Shown: positions 47,289-58,781, counted from the first letter of the stretch. The stretch: DNA of 64,000 bases from Asticcacaulis sp. AC460 (GCF_000495795.1 NZ_AWGD01000042.1:1-64000); one strand, 5' to 3'. Numbers and translations: made by a program. Notes: a model not told the origin generated them from the letters alone.

Positions 47289-49361
47289 TTAGTTCTGGTT
47301 CTGCTTCTGGGCTTCGGAGAAGATCTCGTCCAGCGTCTCGTCCGTCTTGTCCTTCTTCGGTTTCTCTTCCGGATTGGGGATCGGATCCATGGTCACGATC
47401 GGCGGAACATTGTCATTGGCGACAGGCGGCGCCACGGAAGTCGAGACATTGCCCGCCTGGGTGCCCAACAGGCTCTTCAGGGCATCCTCGGCCACCTGAC
47501 CGAAATCAGTCTGCGGCGCCGGGCCGGCCGGAATCGCCGTCACCTGAATCCGCTTCAGCGCACTCGACATATAGGTCTTCCAGATCGCCGCCGGCGTACC
47601 GCCGCCCGTGACCTTGCCCTTCATCGAAGTGTTGTCGTCACGACCGACCCACACCACCGTCACGAAGTTGCCTGTATAGCCGGCAAACCAGGCGTCACGA
47701 TAATCGCTGGTCGTGCCGGTCTTGCCGGCCAGATCGTAACCCGCGATCTGGGCGCCCGTACCGGTACCGCGGGTCAGAACACCGCGCATCATCTGGTTCA
47801 TGTTCTGCAGCGGCGGGTTATTGATCACCCGCGCGCGGTTCTCGGCCTTGTACTGATACAGCACCTTGCCGGATTTCGTCCGTATACGGACAATGCCGTA
47901 GGCATCGGCACGGATGCCGCCATTGGCGAAGGGCACATAGGCCTGGGCCATCTCGACCGGGGTCACGTCGGCGGTCCCCAGCGCCATGGCCGGGTCGGTG
48001 TTCAGCTTGGACGTCAGGCCCAGCCGGCGGGCGGTCGCAGCCACGTCGCCACGACCGACATCGTTGGCCAGGCGCGCCGCCACCGTATTGACCGACTCGG
48101 CCAGGGCGTATTGCAGGTCGATCAGGCCGAGATACTTCTTGGTGTAGTTTTCCGGCGCCCAGTCACCGATGCTGTAGGGCTCGTCAACCACCGGCGTGGT
48201 CGGCTGATAGCCCTTTTCCATGGCGGTCAGATAGACGAACGGCTTGAACGACGAACCCGCCTGGCGATGGGCGTCGACGGCGCGGTTGAACTGCGAGTCG
48301 GCATAGGAGACGCCGCCGATCATGGCGACGATGCGGCCATTGCCGTCGACCGAGACCAGGGCCGCCTGCTGGACGCCCTTCTTGGCGTCGCGGGCCATGA
48401 TGGCCTGGATGGCGCGTTCGGCGTCGGTCTGGATCGGCAGGTCCAGGGTGGTTTCGACGATCAGGTCCTCGGTATTCTTCGGATCGATATAGCCGCGGAC
48501 CTGGCCATCGAGATAGTCAACGAAGTACTGGGCATGGGCATTGGCCAGGGTCTTGGAGACGCTGATCTTCTTGGACAGGGCCTCGGCACGTTGTTCCGGG
48601 GTGATGACCTTGGCGTCGACCATTTCATTGAGCACGATCATGGTGCGCTTGGCGGAACGTTCCGTATCCGACAGCGGCGAATAGGACGACGGCCCTTTCA
48701 TCATACCGGCCAGGGTGGCGGCTTCGGCGATGGTCAGGTCCTTGGCGGCCTTGTTGAAATAGCGCTGGGACGCGGCCTCGATGCCATAGGCGCCGGCGCC
48801 GAAATAGACGCGGTTGAGGTACAGGCCCAGGATTTCCTTCTTGGTGAACTTGTACTCCAGCCACATCGACAGCATCAATTCCTGGACCTTGCGCTTCAGG
48901 TTCTGGTCGGCCGACAGGAACAGGTTGCGCGCCAGCTGCTGGGTGATGGTCGAACCACCGGCCAGGTTGGCGCCCTTCTTCTTGGTCATATTGCGGACCA
49001 GGGCGCGGGTAATACCGACCGGGTCGAAACCCGGGTGCTGGAAGAAGCGGCGGTCTTCGATGGCGACGAAGGCCAGGGGCACGTAATCGGGCAGCTTATC
49101 GACATCGACCGGCGGAGCATATTGCGATCCGCGCACCGAAATCAGCGCGCCCGAGCGGTCGAGATAGGTCACCGAAGGCTGGCGGTTGGTCTGATACAGG
49201 TTGGAAGTATCGGGCAGGTCGATGGCCATGACAGCCAGGAAGGCGATGCCGAAAATGGCGATCCAGATCAGGCCGATCGTCGCCCAATAGAAGACCGCCT
49301 GCAAAGGTGATCGCCGGCCACCTGATTTTTTCCCCCCAGCCGGGGCCATTCCCTTCGCCAT
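47289..49361 (-). CDS. Class A penicillin-binding protein (PBP1A type)
   Basis: A 690-residue bifunctional peptidoglycan synthase. One transmembrane helix (about 22-45), a GT51 glycosyltransferase domain (EDRRFFQHPGFD, then GGSTITQQLARNL), and a transpeptidase domain with SxxK in AGSSFKPFVY, SVN, and KTG in GKTGTTSDY. The C-terminal ~80 residues are Pro/Asp rich. It polymerises and crosslinks peptidoglycan. ATG 49361 with AAGGA upstream replaces a longer frame at 49409. Confidence 0.95.
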   Translation of the reverse strand: MAKGMAPAGGKKSGGRRSPLQAVFYWATIGLIWIAIFGIAFLAVMAIDLPDTSNLYQTNRQPSVTYLDRSGALISVRGSQYAPPVDVDKLPDYVPLAFVAIEDRRFFQHPGFDPVGITRALVRNMTKKKGANLAGGSTITQQLARNLFLSADQNLKRKVQELMLSMWLEYKFTKKEILGLYLNRVYFGAGAYGIEAASQRYFNKAAKDLTIAEAATLAGMMKGPSSYSPLSDTERSAKRTMIVLNEMVDAKVITPEQRAEALSKKISVSKTLANAHAQYFVDYLDGQVRGYIDPKNTEDLIVETTLDLPIQTDAERAIQAIMARDAKKGVQQAALVSVDGNGRIVAMIGGVSYADSQFNRAVDAHRQAGSSFKPFVYLTAMEKGYQPTTPVVDEPYSIGDWAPENYTKKYLGLIDLQYALAESVNTVAARLANDVGRGDVAATARRLGLTSKLNTDPAMALGTADVTPVEMAQAYVPFANGGIRADAYGIVRIRTKSGKVLYQYKAENRARVINNPPLQNMNQMMRGVLTRGTGTGAQIAGYDLAGKTGTTSDYRDAWFAGYTGNFVTVVWVGRDDNTSMKGKVTGGGTPAAIWKTYMSSALKRIQVTAIPAGPAPQTDFGQVAEDALKSLLGTQAGNVSTSVAPPVANDNVPPIVTMDPIPNPEEKPKKDKTDETLDEIFSEAQKQNQN

Positions 49362-49513
49362 GAAATCCTTACTCCCGGCCGTACACGTGCACGGCCCCAT
49401 ACCGCCCACGCGCGTTTATAACCGCTGAAAACGGCTCTGTCGCGTGAAACCTTGTGAAAGCCCCGAGGTCACTCAACGGCATCATTTAGGCAAAATTATG
49501 GGTTAACCGCCTG

Positions 49514-49870
49514 TCACGCCGCTTCGGCTCGACGGGCCTTGAGACGCTGGCCGACGCTGACAATGGCCTTGAGGGCCGGAACCAGTTCCGCCCCCAATTC
49601 GGTCAGGGCATATTCGACCGACGGCGGCGAGGTCGGCATAACACACCGCGTCACCACGCCCTTGTCTTCCAGATCCTTCAACCGCGCGCTCAACACCTTG
49701 GCCGAAACCGGCACCATATCGGCCTTGAGCTCACCGAACCGGCGCGCGCCCGCGCTCAGATACCAGACGACATTGGGTGTCCAGGCCCCACCCAAAAGCG
49801 CCATGCATTCGCCGACCGCACACAGGGGCGGCAGGGCTTCGGCTTTGTTTTTTCTCAGTTTCAGAACCAT
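49514..49870 (-). CDS. HxlR family transcriptional regulator
   Basis: A 118-residue winged-helix regulator with the HxlR pattern LLGGAWTPNVVWYLSAGARRFGELK (quoted in part) and VSAKVLSARLKDLEDKG. It has one early cysteine (LCAVGEC) as in redox-responsive members. It is divergent from the tautomerase operon with a 15-base palindrome between, so it likely represses both. Confidence 0.88.
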   Translation of the reverse strand: MVLKLRKNKAEALPPLCAVGECMALLGGAWTPNVVWYLSAGARRFGELKADMVPVSAKVLSARLKDLEDKGVVTRCVMPTSPPSVEYALTELGAELVPALKAIVSVGQRLKARRAEAA

Positions 49871-49910
49871 CACGACACACGACTTACTGGCAGGTAACCG
49901 GATTAATTTA

Positions 49911-49925
49911 GTTACTAATAGTAAC
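49911..49925. promoter_or_regulatory. HxlR operator candidate
   Basis: GTTACTAATAGTAAC is a perfect 6-base-arm palindrome (GTTACT-AAT-AGTAAC) in the space between the HxlR gene and the tautomerase, close to the likely promoters of both. Confidence 0.7.
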
Positions 49926-49985
49926 TTGATTTACAAAGGTAAGTCCAGGACCTATCTGGGGAGCGTCACAACGGAGGTGCTGTTC

Positions 49986-50189
49986 ATGCCCTATGTCAAT
50001 ATCAGGATTACCCGCGAAGGCGCCACGCCCGAGCAGAAGGCCGCGCTGATCAAGGGCGCCACTGACCTGCTGGTCGAGGTGCTCGGCAAGAACCCGGCGA
50101 CGACCTTCGTGGTTATCGACGAGGTCGAACTCGACAACTGGGGCGTCGCCGGCGAGACCGTGCGCGAACTTCGCAAGAAGGGGCAATGA
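49986..50189 (+). CDS. 4-oxalocrotonate tautomerase family protein
   Basis: A 67-residue tautomerase. The proline directly after the start methionine (MPYVNIRITREG) is the catalytic base after methionine removal. It has a basic residue in the expected place near residue 10 (TREG). The frame continues far upstream but GGAGG 8 bases before ATG 49986 marks the true start. The gene is followed by one base and then the DMT gene. Confidence 0.9.
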   Translation: MPYVNIRITREGATPEQKAALIKGATDLLVEVLGKNPATTFVVIDEVELDNWGVAGETVRELRKKGQ

Positions 50190-50190
50190 G

Positions 50191-50652
50191 ATGAACGCCG
50201 GATATGCAATCTGGGCCTTTGCCGCCGGAGCCCTTATTCCCGTCATGGCCGCCATCAGCGGATCGCTGGCCCGCGCGACGGGCAGCCCCGTCCTGGCCGT
50301 GTTCGTCCTGTTCGTGGTCGGCCTCGTCGCCTCGGCCGCCGTCCTGCTGGCGACCGGGACGCAAGGCCTGGCCACCTTGCCGAAATTGCCGCCGTGGCTG
50401 TTCACCGGCGGCCTGATTATCGCCTTTTATGGCCTCAGCGTCGCCGTACTCACCCCACGCTTCGGGGTCGGCAACACCATCCTGTTCATCGTTGCAGCCC
50501 AGATCGTGACCAGCACCGCAATCGACCATTTCGGCCTGTTCGGCGCCGCTGTGAAACCGGTCAACCTGGTCCGCCTCGGCGGATTGGCCGTCTTGATCCT
50601 GGGGGTTGCCATTACACAGTTGGCGGCAAAAACGCCCGCGCCGGCACAATGA
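50191..50652 (+). CDS. DMT superfamily transporter, DUF606/YdcZ type
   Basis: A 153-residue membrane protein with five hydrophobic helices, of the YdcZ/DUF606 half-size transporter type (LIPVMAAISGSLARATGSPV, NTILFIVAAQIVTS). Such proteins pair to form a carrier. It is coupled to the tautomerase with one base between them, and the HxlR regulator opposes, so a role in export or uptake of a related compound is possible. Confidence 0.85.
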   Translation: MNAGYAIWAFAAGALIPVMAAISGSLARATGSPVLAVFVLFVVGLVASAAVLLATGTQGLATLPKLPPWLFTGGLIIAFYGLSVAVLTPRFGVGNTILFIVAAQIVTSTAIDHFGLFGAAVKPVNLVRLGGLAVLILGVAITQLAAKTPAPAQ

Positions 50653-50690
50653 CGATTCACATGGCGGGCGTTCTCGTCTAGGTTAAGGGC

Positions 50691-52244
50691 ATGTCCCTGC
50701 TTGAACGCGCGCCCGATCTGGCTGCCGCCAATGAAATCCTCCATCGCGTCTTCGGCTACGAACAGTTCCGCGGCAAACAGGCGGAGGTGATTTCCGCCGT
50801 CCTGGCCGGACGCGATGTCCTGGCCGTACTACCGACCGGCGGCGGCAAGAGCCTGTGCTACCAGATACCCGCCCTGTTGCGCCCCGGATTTGGTCTGGTC
50901 ATCTCGCCGCTGATTGCGCTGATGAGCGACCAGGTCAATGCCCTGGTGGCGCGAGGGGTGAAGGCGGCCAAACTCGATTCGACCCAGGACCTGACCCAGC
51001 GCGGCGATATCTGGGACGCCGCCCGCACGGGTGAACTGGACCTGCTCTATCTGTCACCCGAAGCCCTGGCTTCGCCGTTCGTACGCGATAAGCTGAGCCG
51101 CCTGCCGGTCAATCTGGTTGCCATCGACGAAGCCCACTGCATCAGCCAGTGGGGCCACGATTTCCGGCCGGAATACCGTGCCCTGGGCCAGGTCAAGGCC
51201 CTGTTCCCCGACGTGCCGGCCATGGCGCTGACGGCCACGGCCGACCATGTCACCCGCGCCGATATCTGTGCTGCCCTGCATCTCGACAATCCGGTCGAGG
51301 TCGTCGCCGGCTTCGACCGCCCCAACCTGTCGCTGCGCTTCGTGCGCCGCAAGGGCGCGGCCCTGAAAGAGATTTCCGCTCTGCTGCAACGCCAGAAGGG
51401 CGCTTCGGGCATCATCTATTGCGGCTCGCGCGACGGCACCGAGAAACTGGCCCGCGCCCTGAGCCTGGAAGGCTTTTCCGCCACCGCCTATCACGCTGGC
51501 CTGCCCGCCAACACCCGGGAAGACCGGCTGAAGGCCTTCATGGCCGGAAAAGCCAAGATCATGGTGGCGACGATCGCGTTTGGGATGGGCATCAACAAGG
51601 CCGATGTCCGCTTCGTTGTCCATGCCGACCCGCCATCGTCGATGGAGGCCTATTGGCAGGAGGTCGGCCGCGCCGGCCGTGACGGTCTGCCGGCGTCGGG
51701 CGTGTGCTTCTATGCCCCCGGCGATCTCGGCTGGGCGGTGCGCCGCCTGACCTTGAGGGAGAACGAGGGCGCTGCGGACCAGAGCGTCCAGAAACAGAAG
51801 GCCCGGGACTTCTTTGCGACGGTTCTGGGCCCGGATTGCCGCCGCCAGGCAGTGAAGCGCTATTTCGGCGAGGAGGCCGGCGGCGCCTGCGGCACCTGCG
51901 ACAACTGCCTGTCGCGCGGGCGTTTGACCGACGTCACGGAAGCTGCGCAGATGCTGATGTCGGCCCTGTATCGCCTCAATGGTCCGCGCGGCCGCAAGAA
52001 GCTGGTCGAGCATGTGCTGGGTAAATCCGACAAGCCCGACTACACCACGCGTATCAAGACCTACGGCATCGCCAAGGGTCATTACGATGCGCCCTTGCTG
52101 ACCCATGTGCTGGACCAGTGCGAAGCGGCTGGGGTGATCGCGGAGGAGCTCTACGACGGCAAGATGCCGATCGTAGCCCTGCGTGATTCCGACCTGCTGA
52201 AACAGCTGTTCAAGGGCGATCTGAAGCTGACAGCGAAGATCTGA
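50691..52244 (+). CDS. recQ: RecQ family ATP-dependent DNA helicase, without HRDC domain
   Basis: A 517-residue RecQ helicase. Walker A is PTGGGKSLCYQIP (about 45-57), motif II AIDEAHCISQWGHDFRPEY, and a zinc site with CGTCDNC follows at about 400. An RQC-like segment follows, but the HRDC domain seen in E. coli RecQ (609 residues) is absent, so substrate choice may differ. It unwinds DNA in 3' to 5' direction for recombination repair. Confidence 0.93.
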   Translation: MSLLERAPDLAAANEILHRVFGYEQFRGKQAEVISAVLAGRDVLAVLPTGGGKSLCYQIPALLRPGFGLVISPLIALMSDQVNALVARGVKAAKLDSTQDLTQRGDIWDAARTGELDLLYLSPEALASPFVRDKLSRLPVNLVAIDEAHCISQWGHDFRPEYRALGQVKALFPDVPAMALTATADHVTRADICAALHLDNPVEVVAGFDRPNLSLRFVRRKGAALKEISALLQRQKGASGIIYCGSRDGTEKLARALSLEGFSATAYHAGLPANTREDRLKAFMAGKAKIMVATIAFGMGINKADVRFVVHADPPSSMEAYWQEVGRAGRDGLPASGVCFYAPGDLGWAVRRLTLRENEGAADQSVQKQKARDFFATVLGPDCRRQAVKRYFGEEAGGACGTCDNCLSRGRLTDVTEAAQMLMSALYRLNGPRGRKKLVEHVLGKSDKPDYTTRIKTYGIAKGHYDAPLLTHVLDQCEAAGVIAEELYDGKMPIVALRDSDLLKQLFKGDLKLTAKI

Positions 52245-52379
52245 TCTTTGCCATCCGCCATAAATCCGCCATCACTTGACAGCCAAAACGCCGTTATTCG
52301 AACATAGGCCGGCCGCAAACCGGGTGCTCATGTGATAGCGGGGGCGATAACGCCTCCTGCCTTTCTGAGGAGGCCCACC

Positions 52380-53111
52380 ATGCGTAAGACCCTTGTGCTC
52401 GCCGCGCTGTTCCTGCTGGCGCTGTTCCCGGCCGCTGTCCGGGCCCATACCGTCAAGGCGCAGAGCGTATCCACCTATATCCTGCTCGACCGCACCGGTT
52501 CGATGTCGTCGATCTGGGACGAAGCCCTAACCTCGGTCAATGCCTACGCCGTCGATCTCGGCAAGGAAACGCCGGAGGATGCCGGCCTGAAGACCTCGAT
52601 CACCCTGGCCGTCTTCGACCACCAGGGCGGGCTGCAGTTCGACGTCCTGCGCAACCATGTCGACCCGGTGCAGTGGCGCAACCTGACCTCGGCCGAGGCC
52701 AGCCCGCGCGGTATGACGCCCTTGTATGACGCCATCGGCCGCATGGTCAGCCTGGCCGAAAAGGACAATCCGAAACAGGCGGTCCTGGTCATTATGACCG
52801 ACGGTGAGGAAAATTCGAGCACCGAGTTTAATCAGGGCGCCGCCAAAGCGGCTCTAGACCGGGCGCGGGCGCGTGGCTGGGAAGTGGTCTTCCTGGGCGC
52901 CGAGTTCGCCAAGTTCTCCGACGCCGGCGCCATGGGCGTCGACGCCAGTCAGACCATGGCGGTCAGCAAGGACGGCATGACCTCGACCATGCAGAACCTG
53001 GCGAAGAAGAACCGCAGCTATGGCCAGTCGGAAGGCAAGGCCAAGGTGGTCTTCGACGACGCCGACCGCGCCACCGCCAACGAAGAAGACGTCAAAAACC
53101 GCCAGCAGTAG
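52380..53111 (+). CDS. Secreted von Willebrand A domain protein
   Basis: A 243-residue protein with a signal peptide ending AAVRAH and a vWA domain. The first metal-binding MIDAS segment is LDRTGSMSS, where Thr replaces the usual serine; the rest of the site includes TSITLAVF and VIMTDGEEN. It lies alone, preceded by GAGGAGG 6 bases before ATG 52380. It may bind another envelope protein or a metal-bridged ligand; target unknown. Confidence 0.8.
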   Translation: MRKTLVLAALFLLALFPAAVRAHTVKAQSVSTYILLDRTGSMSSIWDEALTSVNAYAVDLGKETPEDAGLKTSITLAVFDHQGGLQFDVLRNHVDPVQWRNLTSAEASPRGMTPLYDAIGRMVSLAEKDNPKQAVLVIMTDGEENSSTEFNQGAAKAALDRARARGWEVVFLGAEFAKFSDAGAMGVDASQTMAVSKDGMTSTMQNLAKKNRSYGQSEGKAKVVFDDADRATANEEDVKNRQQ

Positions 53112-53114
53112 CTA

Positions 53115-53411
53115 TTAATTGTCGTTGTCGAATATGGCCGCGAGATTACGGGCGCCGTGGAGAATACGTTCAATACGTACCACTGCATCCGACAGGGTAT
53201 AAAAGATCACATAGCGGCCATAAGGTACGGATCGAAAACCCGGTAACAGGTCGTATCGCGGCCGTCCGCTTAAGGGCGCATTCAACAGGCTTTCGCAACG
53301 ATCCATCAGCTCCGATACAAAGGTCTCGGCCCTAGGAATATTGTCACTGGCGATATAGTCACCGATTTCAAGAAGATCCAATCTCGCCAAAGGCGCAATG
53401 ATCAACTTCAT
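53115..53411 (-). CDS. parE: ParE-type toxin (RelE/ParE superfamily)
   Basis: A 98-residue ParE-like toxin. The segment LIIAPLARLDLLEIGDYIA (about 3-21) and GRPRYDLLPGFRSVPYGRYVIFY match the RelE/ParE fold. Family members inhibit gyrase or, less often, act as RNases. It is coupled to the preceding antitoxin by a 4-base overlap. Activity is inferred. Confidence 0.9.
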   Translation of the reverse strand: MKLIIAPLARLDLLEIGDYIASDNIPRAETFVSELMDRCESLLNAPLSGRPRYDLLPGFRSVPYGRYVIFYTLSDAVVRIERILHGARNLAAIFDNDN

Positions 53412-53674
53412 AAGCCTTTGTCCTCAGCCATCTTGCGGTAGCGGGACTTCAATTCAGCGAATACGTCTTCTGCCGGAATGCCAGGCCCGCTTTCCATACC
53501 GGCGCGCAAGGCGGCACGCAATTCTTCAAGCTCGACCTCGCGGCGGCTTTCGCGTTCTTCGATGATGCGCAAACCATCGCGCAGGATTTCACTCTTCGAA
53601 TTGTAGCGTCCGGACTGGATCAAACGCTCCATCATGGTTTCGAAATGTGTGCCTAAGGCGTAGCTGCTGGGCAT
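53408..53674 (-). CDS. parD: ParD-type antitoxin
   Basis: An 88-residue antitoxin with an N-terminal ribbon-helix-helix (SSYALGTHFETMMERLIQSG, NSKSEILRDGLRII) and a charged C-terminal tail that binds the toxin. ATG 53674 with GGAG 8 bases upstream is used; the frame extends upstream through the operator. It represses its own operon through the palindrome at 53701. Confidence 0.92.
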   Translation of the reverse strand: MPSSYALGTHFETMMERLIQSGRYNSKSEILRDGLRIIEERESRREVELEELRAALRAGMESGPGIPAEDVFAELKSRYRKMAEDKGL

Positions 53675-53700
53675 GACGGTCTCCGAAAAGAAAGGCGGTC

Positions 53701-53719
53701 TATGATAATTATTATCATA
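53701..53719. promoter_or_regulatory. ParD operator
   Basis: TATGATAATTATTATCATA is a perfect palindrome with 9-base arms around one T. It lies 26 bases upstream of the parD start, overlapping the expected promoter; ribbon-helix-helix antitoxins bind such AT-rich palindromes. Confidence 0.85.
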
Positions 53720-53752
53720 AACCGCCTCGGATTTCAAATCCGCGGCGACCCC

Positions 53753-54634
53753 CTACTTCAGCGGCAGAAACACGTCCGCGACCGCTTCATGTTGCGGCAC
53801 CTCGGGATAGAAGCTCAGCCTCTGACCATAGATTGGAAAATCGCGTGGTTCCTCACCGCTGGCCGGAAGCCATTCGCGGTAGAGGTAGAGCGCGGCGGGC
53901 TCCAGGTTGTCGGTATTGCCGACGACGCGCAACACCGCGCAGCGTCCTGCTGGGATCTCACCGGCCCTGATCGTTTCGCCGTTTGCCGCGATCGGCTGGT
54001 CGGTGCCGACGCACAGATCCATGCTGTAATCGGCCGGTGACGCGGGACGCCGTTCAGAACGCCAGACCGTAAAGGTCGGATGGTCTTTGGGCGGCAGGCC
54101 GGCGGCCTTGCGCCAGGCGATGAAGCGCTGGATGGTGGCGCCCAGCGTCGCCGGGTCGCCGCGATGCTCCATGATCGCCACGGGTGTTGCCGGCACATCC
54201 CGAATCGTCACGTCGGCGGGGCTAAAGGTCTTTTGCATGAGTTTGCTCCTGGCTTTGTCGAGAGGCCCAAGGGCCGCATGCCACGACTCCCAATCGGGAG
54301 CTTTGCGGAATCCAGACGGCGACTGCCCGAACCTTTGCCGAAAGGCGCGGGCGAAAGCATCCGGAGCGTCGTAACCGGCATCCATAGCTATGTCCGTAAC
54401 GCTTTGCGCCTCCATGTAGGTCAGTTGGTGCGAAGCGCGCTTCATACGGGCAAGCTGGACATAGCTGTGGACCGACAACCCGAAGGCCGCCGTAAACTGC
54501 CGGTGAAAATGGAACTTCGAAAAGGCCGCAACGCCGCTCACAGTTTCCAGGTCCAGATCATCGTCCAGATGCCGGTCTATGTAGTCCAGCACCCGCTGCA
54601 TCCGGGTATGGTAATTGTGAAGCGCCGCCGTCAT
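53753..54634 (-). CDS. AraC family regulator with GyrI-like ligand domain
   Basis: A 293-residue regulator with an N-terminal AraC double helix-turn-helix (DIAMDAGYDAPDAFARAFRQ, then FGQSPSGFRK) and a C-terminal GyrI-like effector domain (about 140-293) that binds amphipathic ligands. ATG 54634 with GGAGGAAG upstream. The arrangement matches MarA/Rob-BmrR-type regulators of drug response. Target unknown. Confidence 0.88.
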   Translation of the reverse strand: MTAALHNYHTRMQRVLDYIDRHLDDDLDLETVSGVAAFSKFHFHRQFTAAFGLSVHSYVQLARMKRASHQLTYMEAQSVTDIAMDAGYDAPDAFARAFRQRFGQSPSGFRKAPDWESWHAALGPLDKARSKLMQKTFSPADVTIRDVPATPVAIMEHRGDPATLGATIQRFIAWRKAAGLPPKDHPTFTVWRSERRPASPADYSMDLCVGTDQPIAANGETIRAGEIPAGRCAVLRVVGNTDNLEPAALYLYREWLPASGEEPRDFPIYGQRLSFYPEVPQHEAVADVFLPLK

Positions 54635-54706
54635 CGTCTTCCTCCGTGGCGCAACCATTTAGGCGCTCAGGACCACAGGACGCTCGACCGATCTTGCGGT
54701 ATCGAC

Positions 54707-55102
54707 CTAAATCAGCGGCCGTAACCCGGCCAGCACCTCTTCGCGATCGTCCGACGAAATCGGGCCGATGCCGATACAGGTCAGGGTCGGCCCTTCGAAC
54801 ACCGTAAAGCCCGCGTCGATCACCTTGGTCACGCCGGTCCTGTCGCGGTAAGCCTCCAGCAGTCGGTCGAACCAGGCCTCGTCGGCGCCATCCTCGTCCT
54901 TGGGCATCAGTGCGATCTTGAACGCCCGCGGCCCCTTGCGATAGGCAGCCGCCAGCTCCGGATGCCGATCCAACGCATCCCACCAGGCGTGCAAAAATGC
55001 GTGCCCGGCCTGGGCGCCCAGCTTGCCGCGATTGCCCTTCATCGCCTTCACCGCCGCCGGCGAAAAGACGGCGTACATCTTCAAAGGCGCCTTCTCAGTC
55101 AC
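54707..55102 (-). CDS. Pth2-like peptidyl-tRNA hydrolase family protein
   Basis: A 131-residue protein with GKLGAQAGHAFLHAWWDAL, KVIDAGFTVFEGPTLTCIGIGP and a central FKIAL...WFDRLLEAYRDRTG. These match the PTH2 fold, whose members release peptides from peptidyl-tRNA or serve other nucleotide roles. The usual bacterial enzyme is Pth1, so this is an additional copy type. It ends just before the gyrB operon strand and is separated from gyrB by 5 bases. Confidence 0.75.
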   Translation of the reverse strand: MTEKAPLKMYAVFSPAAVKAMKGNRGKLGAQAGHAFLHAWWDALDRHPELAAAYRKGPRAFKIALMPKDEDGADEAWFDRLLEAYRDRTGVTKVIDAGFTVFEGPTLTCIGIGPISSDDREEVLAGLRPLI

Positions 55103-55107
55103 GGAAC

Positions 55108-57588
<2,481 letters not shown>

Positions 57589-57593
57589 TCAGT

Positions 57594-58688
57594 TTACTCA
57601 AGCATTTCAAGGATTTGCGCCGCTTCGACGCGGACACCCAGGGCGCGGCCCAAAAGGCCGTCGAACAGGCTCAAATCCGTTCCTGTAAAGAAGGTTTGTA
57701 GCCCTAAAGCATGGGTCTCGTCAAACAATGCGTGCCGGCGCAAGGGGTCGAGATGGGCCGCCACTTCGTCCAGCAGCAGCACGGGTTTGAAGGCCGAAAG
57801 ACGCGCCCCTTGCGCCAGGATGATGTTGAGCAAAAGCGCCTTCTGTTCGCCGGTGGAACAGTCGGCGGCGGGGCGGGTTTTGTCACGGTGAACGACGGCC
57901 AGATCCATGCGGTGGGGCCCAAACAGCGACCGCCCGGCAGCGCCATCACGGTCGCGATTATTGCGGAAACCCTTGATGAGATAGTCCCCGGTCTCATAGG
58001 TGCCGGTCAGGCTGAGATCAGCCTTGGGGAAAGCACTTTCGTGCCCGTCGATCTCGATCTGCAGCGCCTGGAGGGCGGCCTGGCGGGCTTCGATCATGCG
58101 CGTACCGTTGGCGGCCAGTTTCTGCTCCAGCACCGACAGCCAGGTTTCGTCGGCGGGCCCTTCGGTCAGCAGTTTCATCCGCTCGCGCAGGGCTTTTTCG
58201 TAGGCGGCGACGATGGCGGCATGGCCGGGATCGGCGGCATAGACCAGGCGGTCGAAAAACTTCAAGCGATCGTTGCGGGCTTCGATAAACAACCGGTCCT
58301 GGGCGGGGGTCAGCCAGATCATGCGCAGGTGGTCGAGCAGTTGCGCTGCCGGCACCGGTTGCTGGTCGATGCGGACGGTGCGCTTGGCCCGATCGCGCGG
58401 GTCGGAGCCGGTGGCCAGCTGGACCTCGTCTTCGCCCGCATGCAGCCGCGCGACGACGCCCCAGGGACGGCCGTGGGCTTCATCGGTAGGTCGCCGGCCC
58501 AGTTCGCTGTAGGCAGCCCCGCGCAGCCCCTTGCCGGGGTTGAGGACGCTGATGGCCTCAAGCAGGTTGGTCTTGCCGGCGCCGTTGGGCCCGTAGAGGT
58601 AGACGCTGCGCCCGGCCACACCGAAATCGAGCCGTTCATACGAACGAAACTCAGTCAGCGACAGAAACTGAATGGGATGGGTAGACAT
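57594..58688 (-). CDS. recF: DNA replication and repair protein RecF
   Basis: A 364-residue SMC-like ATPase with Walker A GPNGAGKTNLLEAIS near 30-44, an ABC signature region CSTGEQKALLLNIILA near 285, and Walker B LLLDEVAAHLD. It loads RecA at gaps with RecO/RecR. ATG 58688 follows GGGG; GTG 58697 is in frame but has a worse context. Between dnaN and gyrB, as is common. Confidence 0.95.
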   Translation of the reverse strand: MSTHPIQFLSLTEFRSYERLDFGVAGRSVYLYGPNGAGKTNLLEAISVLNPGKGLRGAAYSELGRRPTDEAHGRPWGVVARLHAGEDEVQLATGSDPRDRAKRTVRIDQQPVPAAQLLDHLRMIWLTPAQDRLFIEARNDRLKFFDRLVYAADPGHAAIVAAYEKALRERMKLLTEGPADETWLSVLEQKLAANGTRMIEARQAALQALQIEIDGHESAFPKADLSLTGTYETGDYLIKGFRNNRDRDGAAGRSLFGPHRMDLAVVHRDKTRPAADCSTGEQKALLLNIILAQGARLSAFKPVLLLDEVAAHLDPLRRHALFDETHALGLQTFFTGTDLSLFDGLLGRALGVRVEAAQILEMLE

Positions 58689-58722
58689 ATCAGCCACCCC
58701 TTAATCGCCAGCCGGGAAATTG

Positions 58723-58781
58723 CCCCTTCTCCTCTCCACGAAGTGGGGAGGGGGACCGCGAAGCGGTGGAGGGGTATCTTA
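58723..58781. repeat. Dispersed intergenic repeat, family A copy 6
   Basis: CCCTTCTCCTCTCCACGAAG is followed by TGGGGAGGGGGACCGCGAAG and CGGTGGAGGGGTATCTTA. It is nearly identical to copy 3 and separates recF from dnaN. Confidence 0.78.

Noticed and set aside
49539-49985. Upstream extension of the tautomerase frame
   Set aside because: Catalytic Pro must follow the start Met; the extension lies opposite the HxlR gene.
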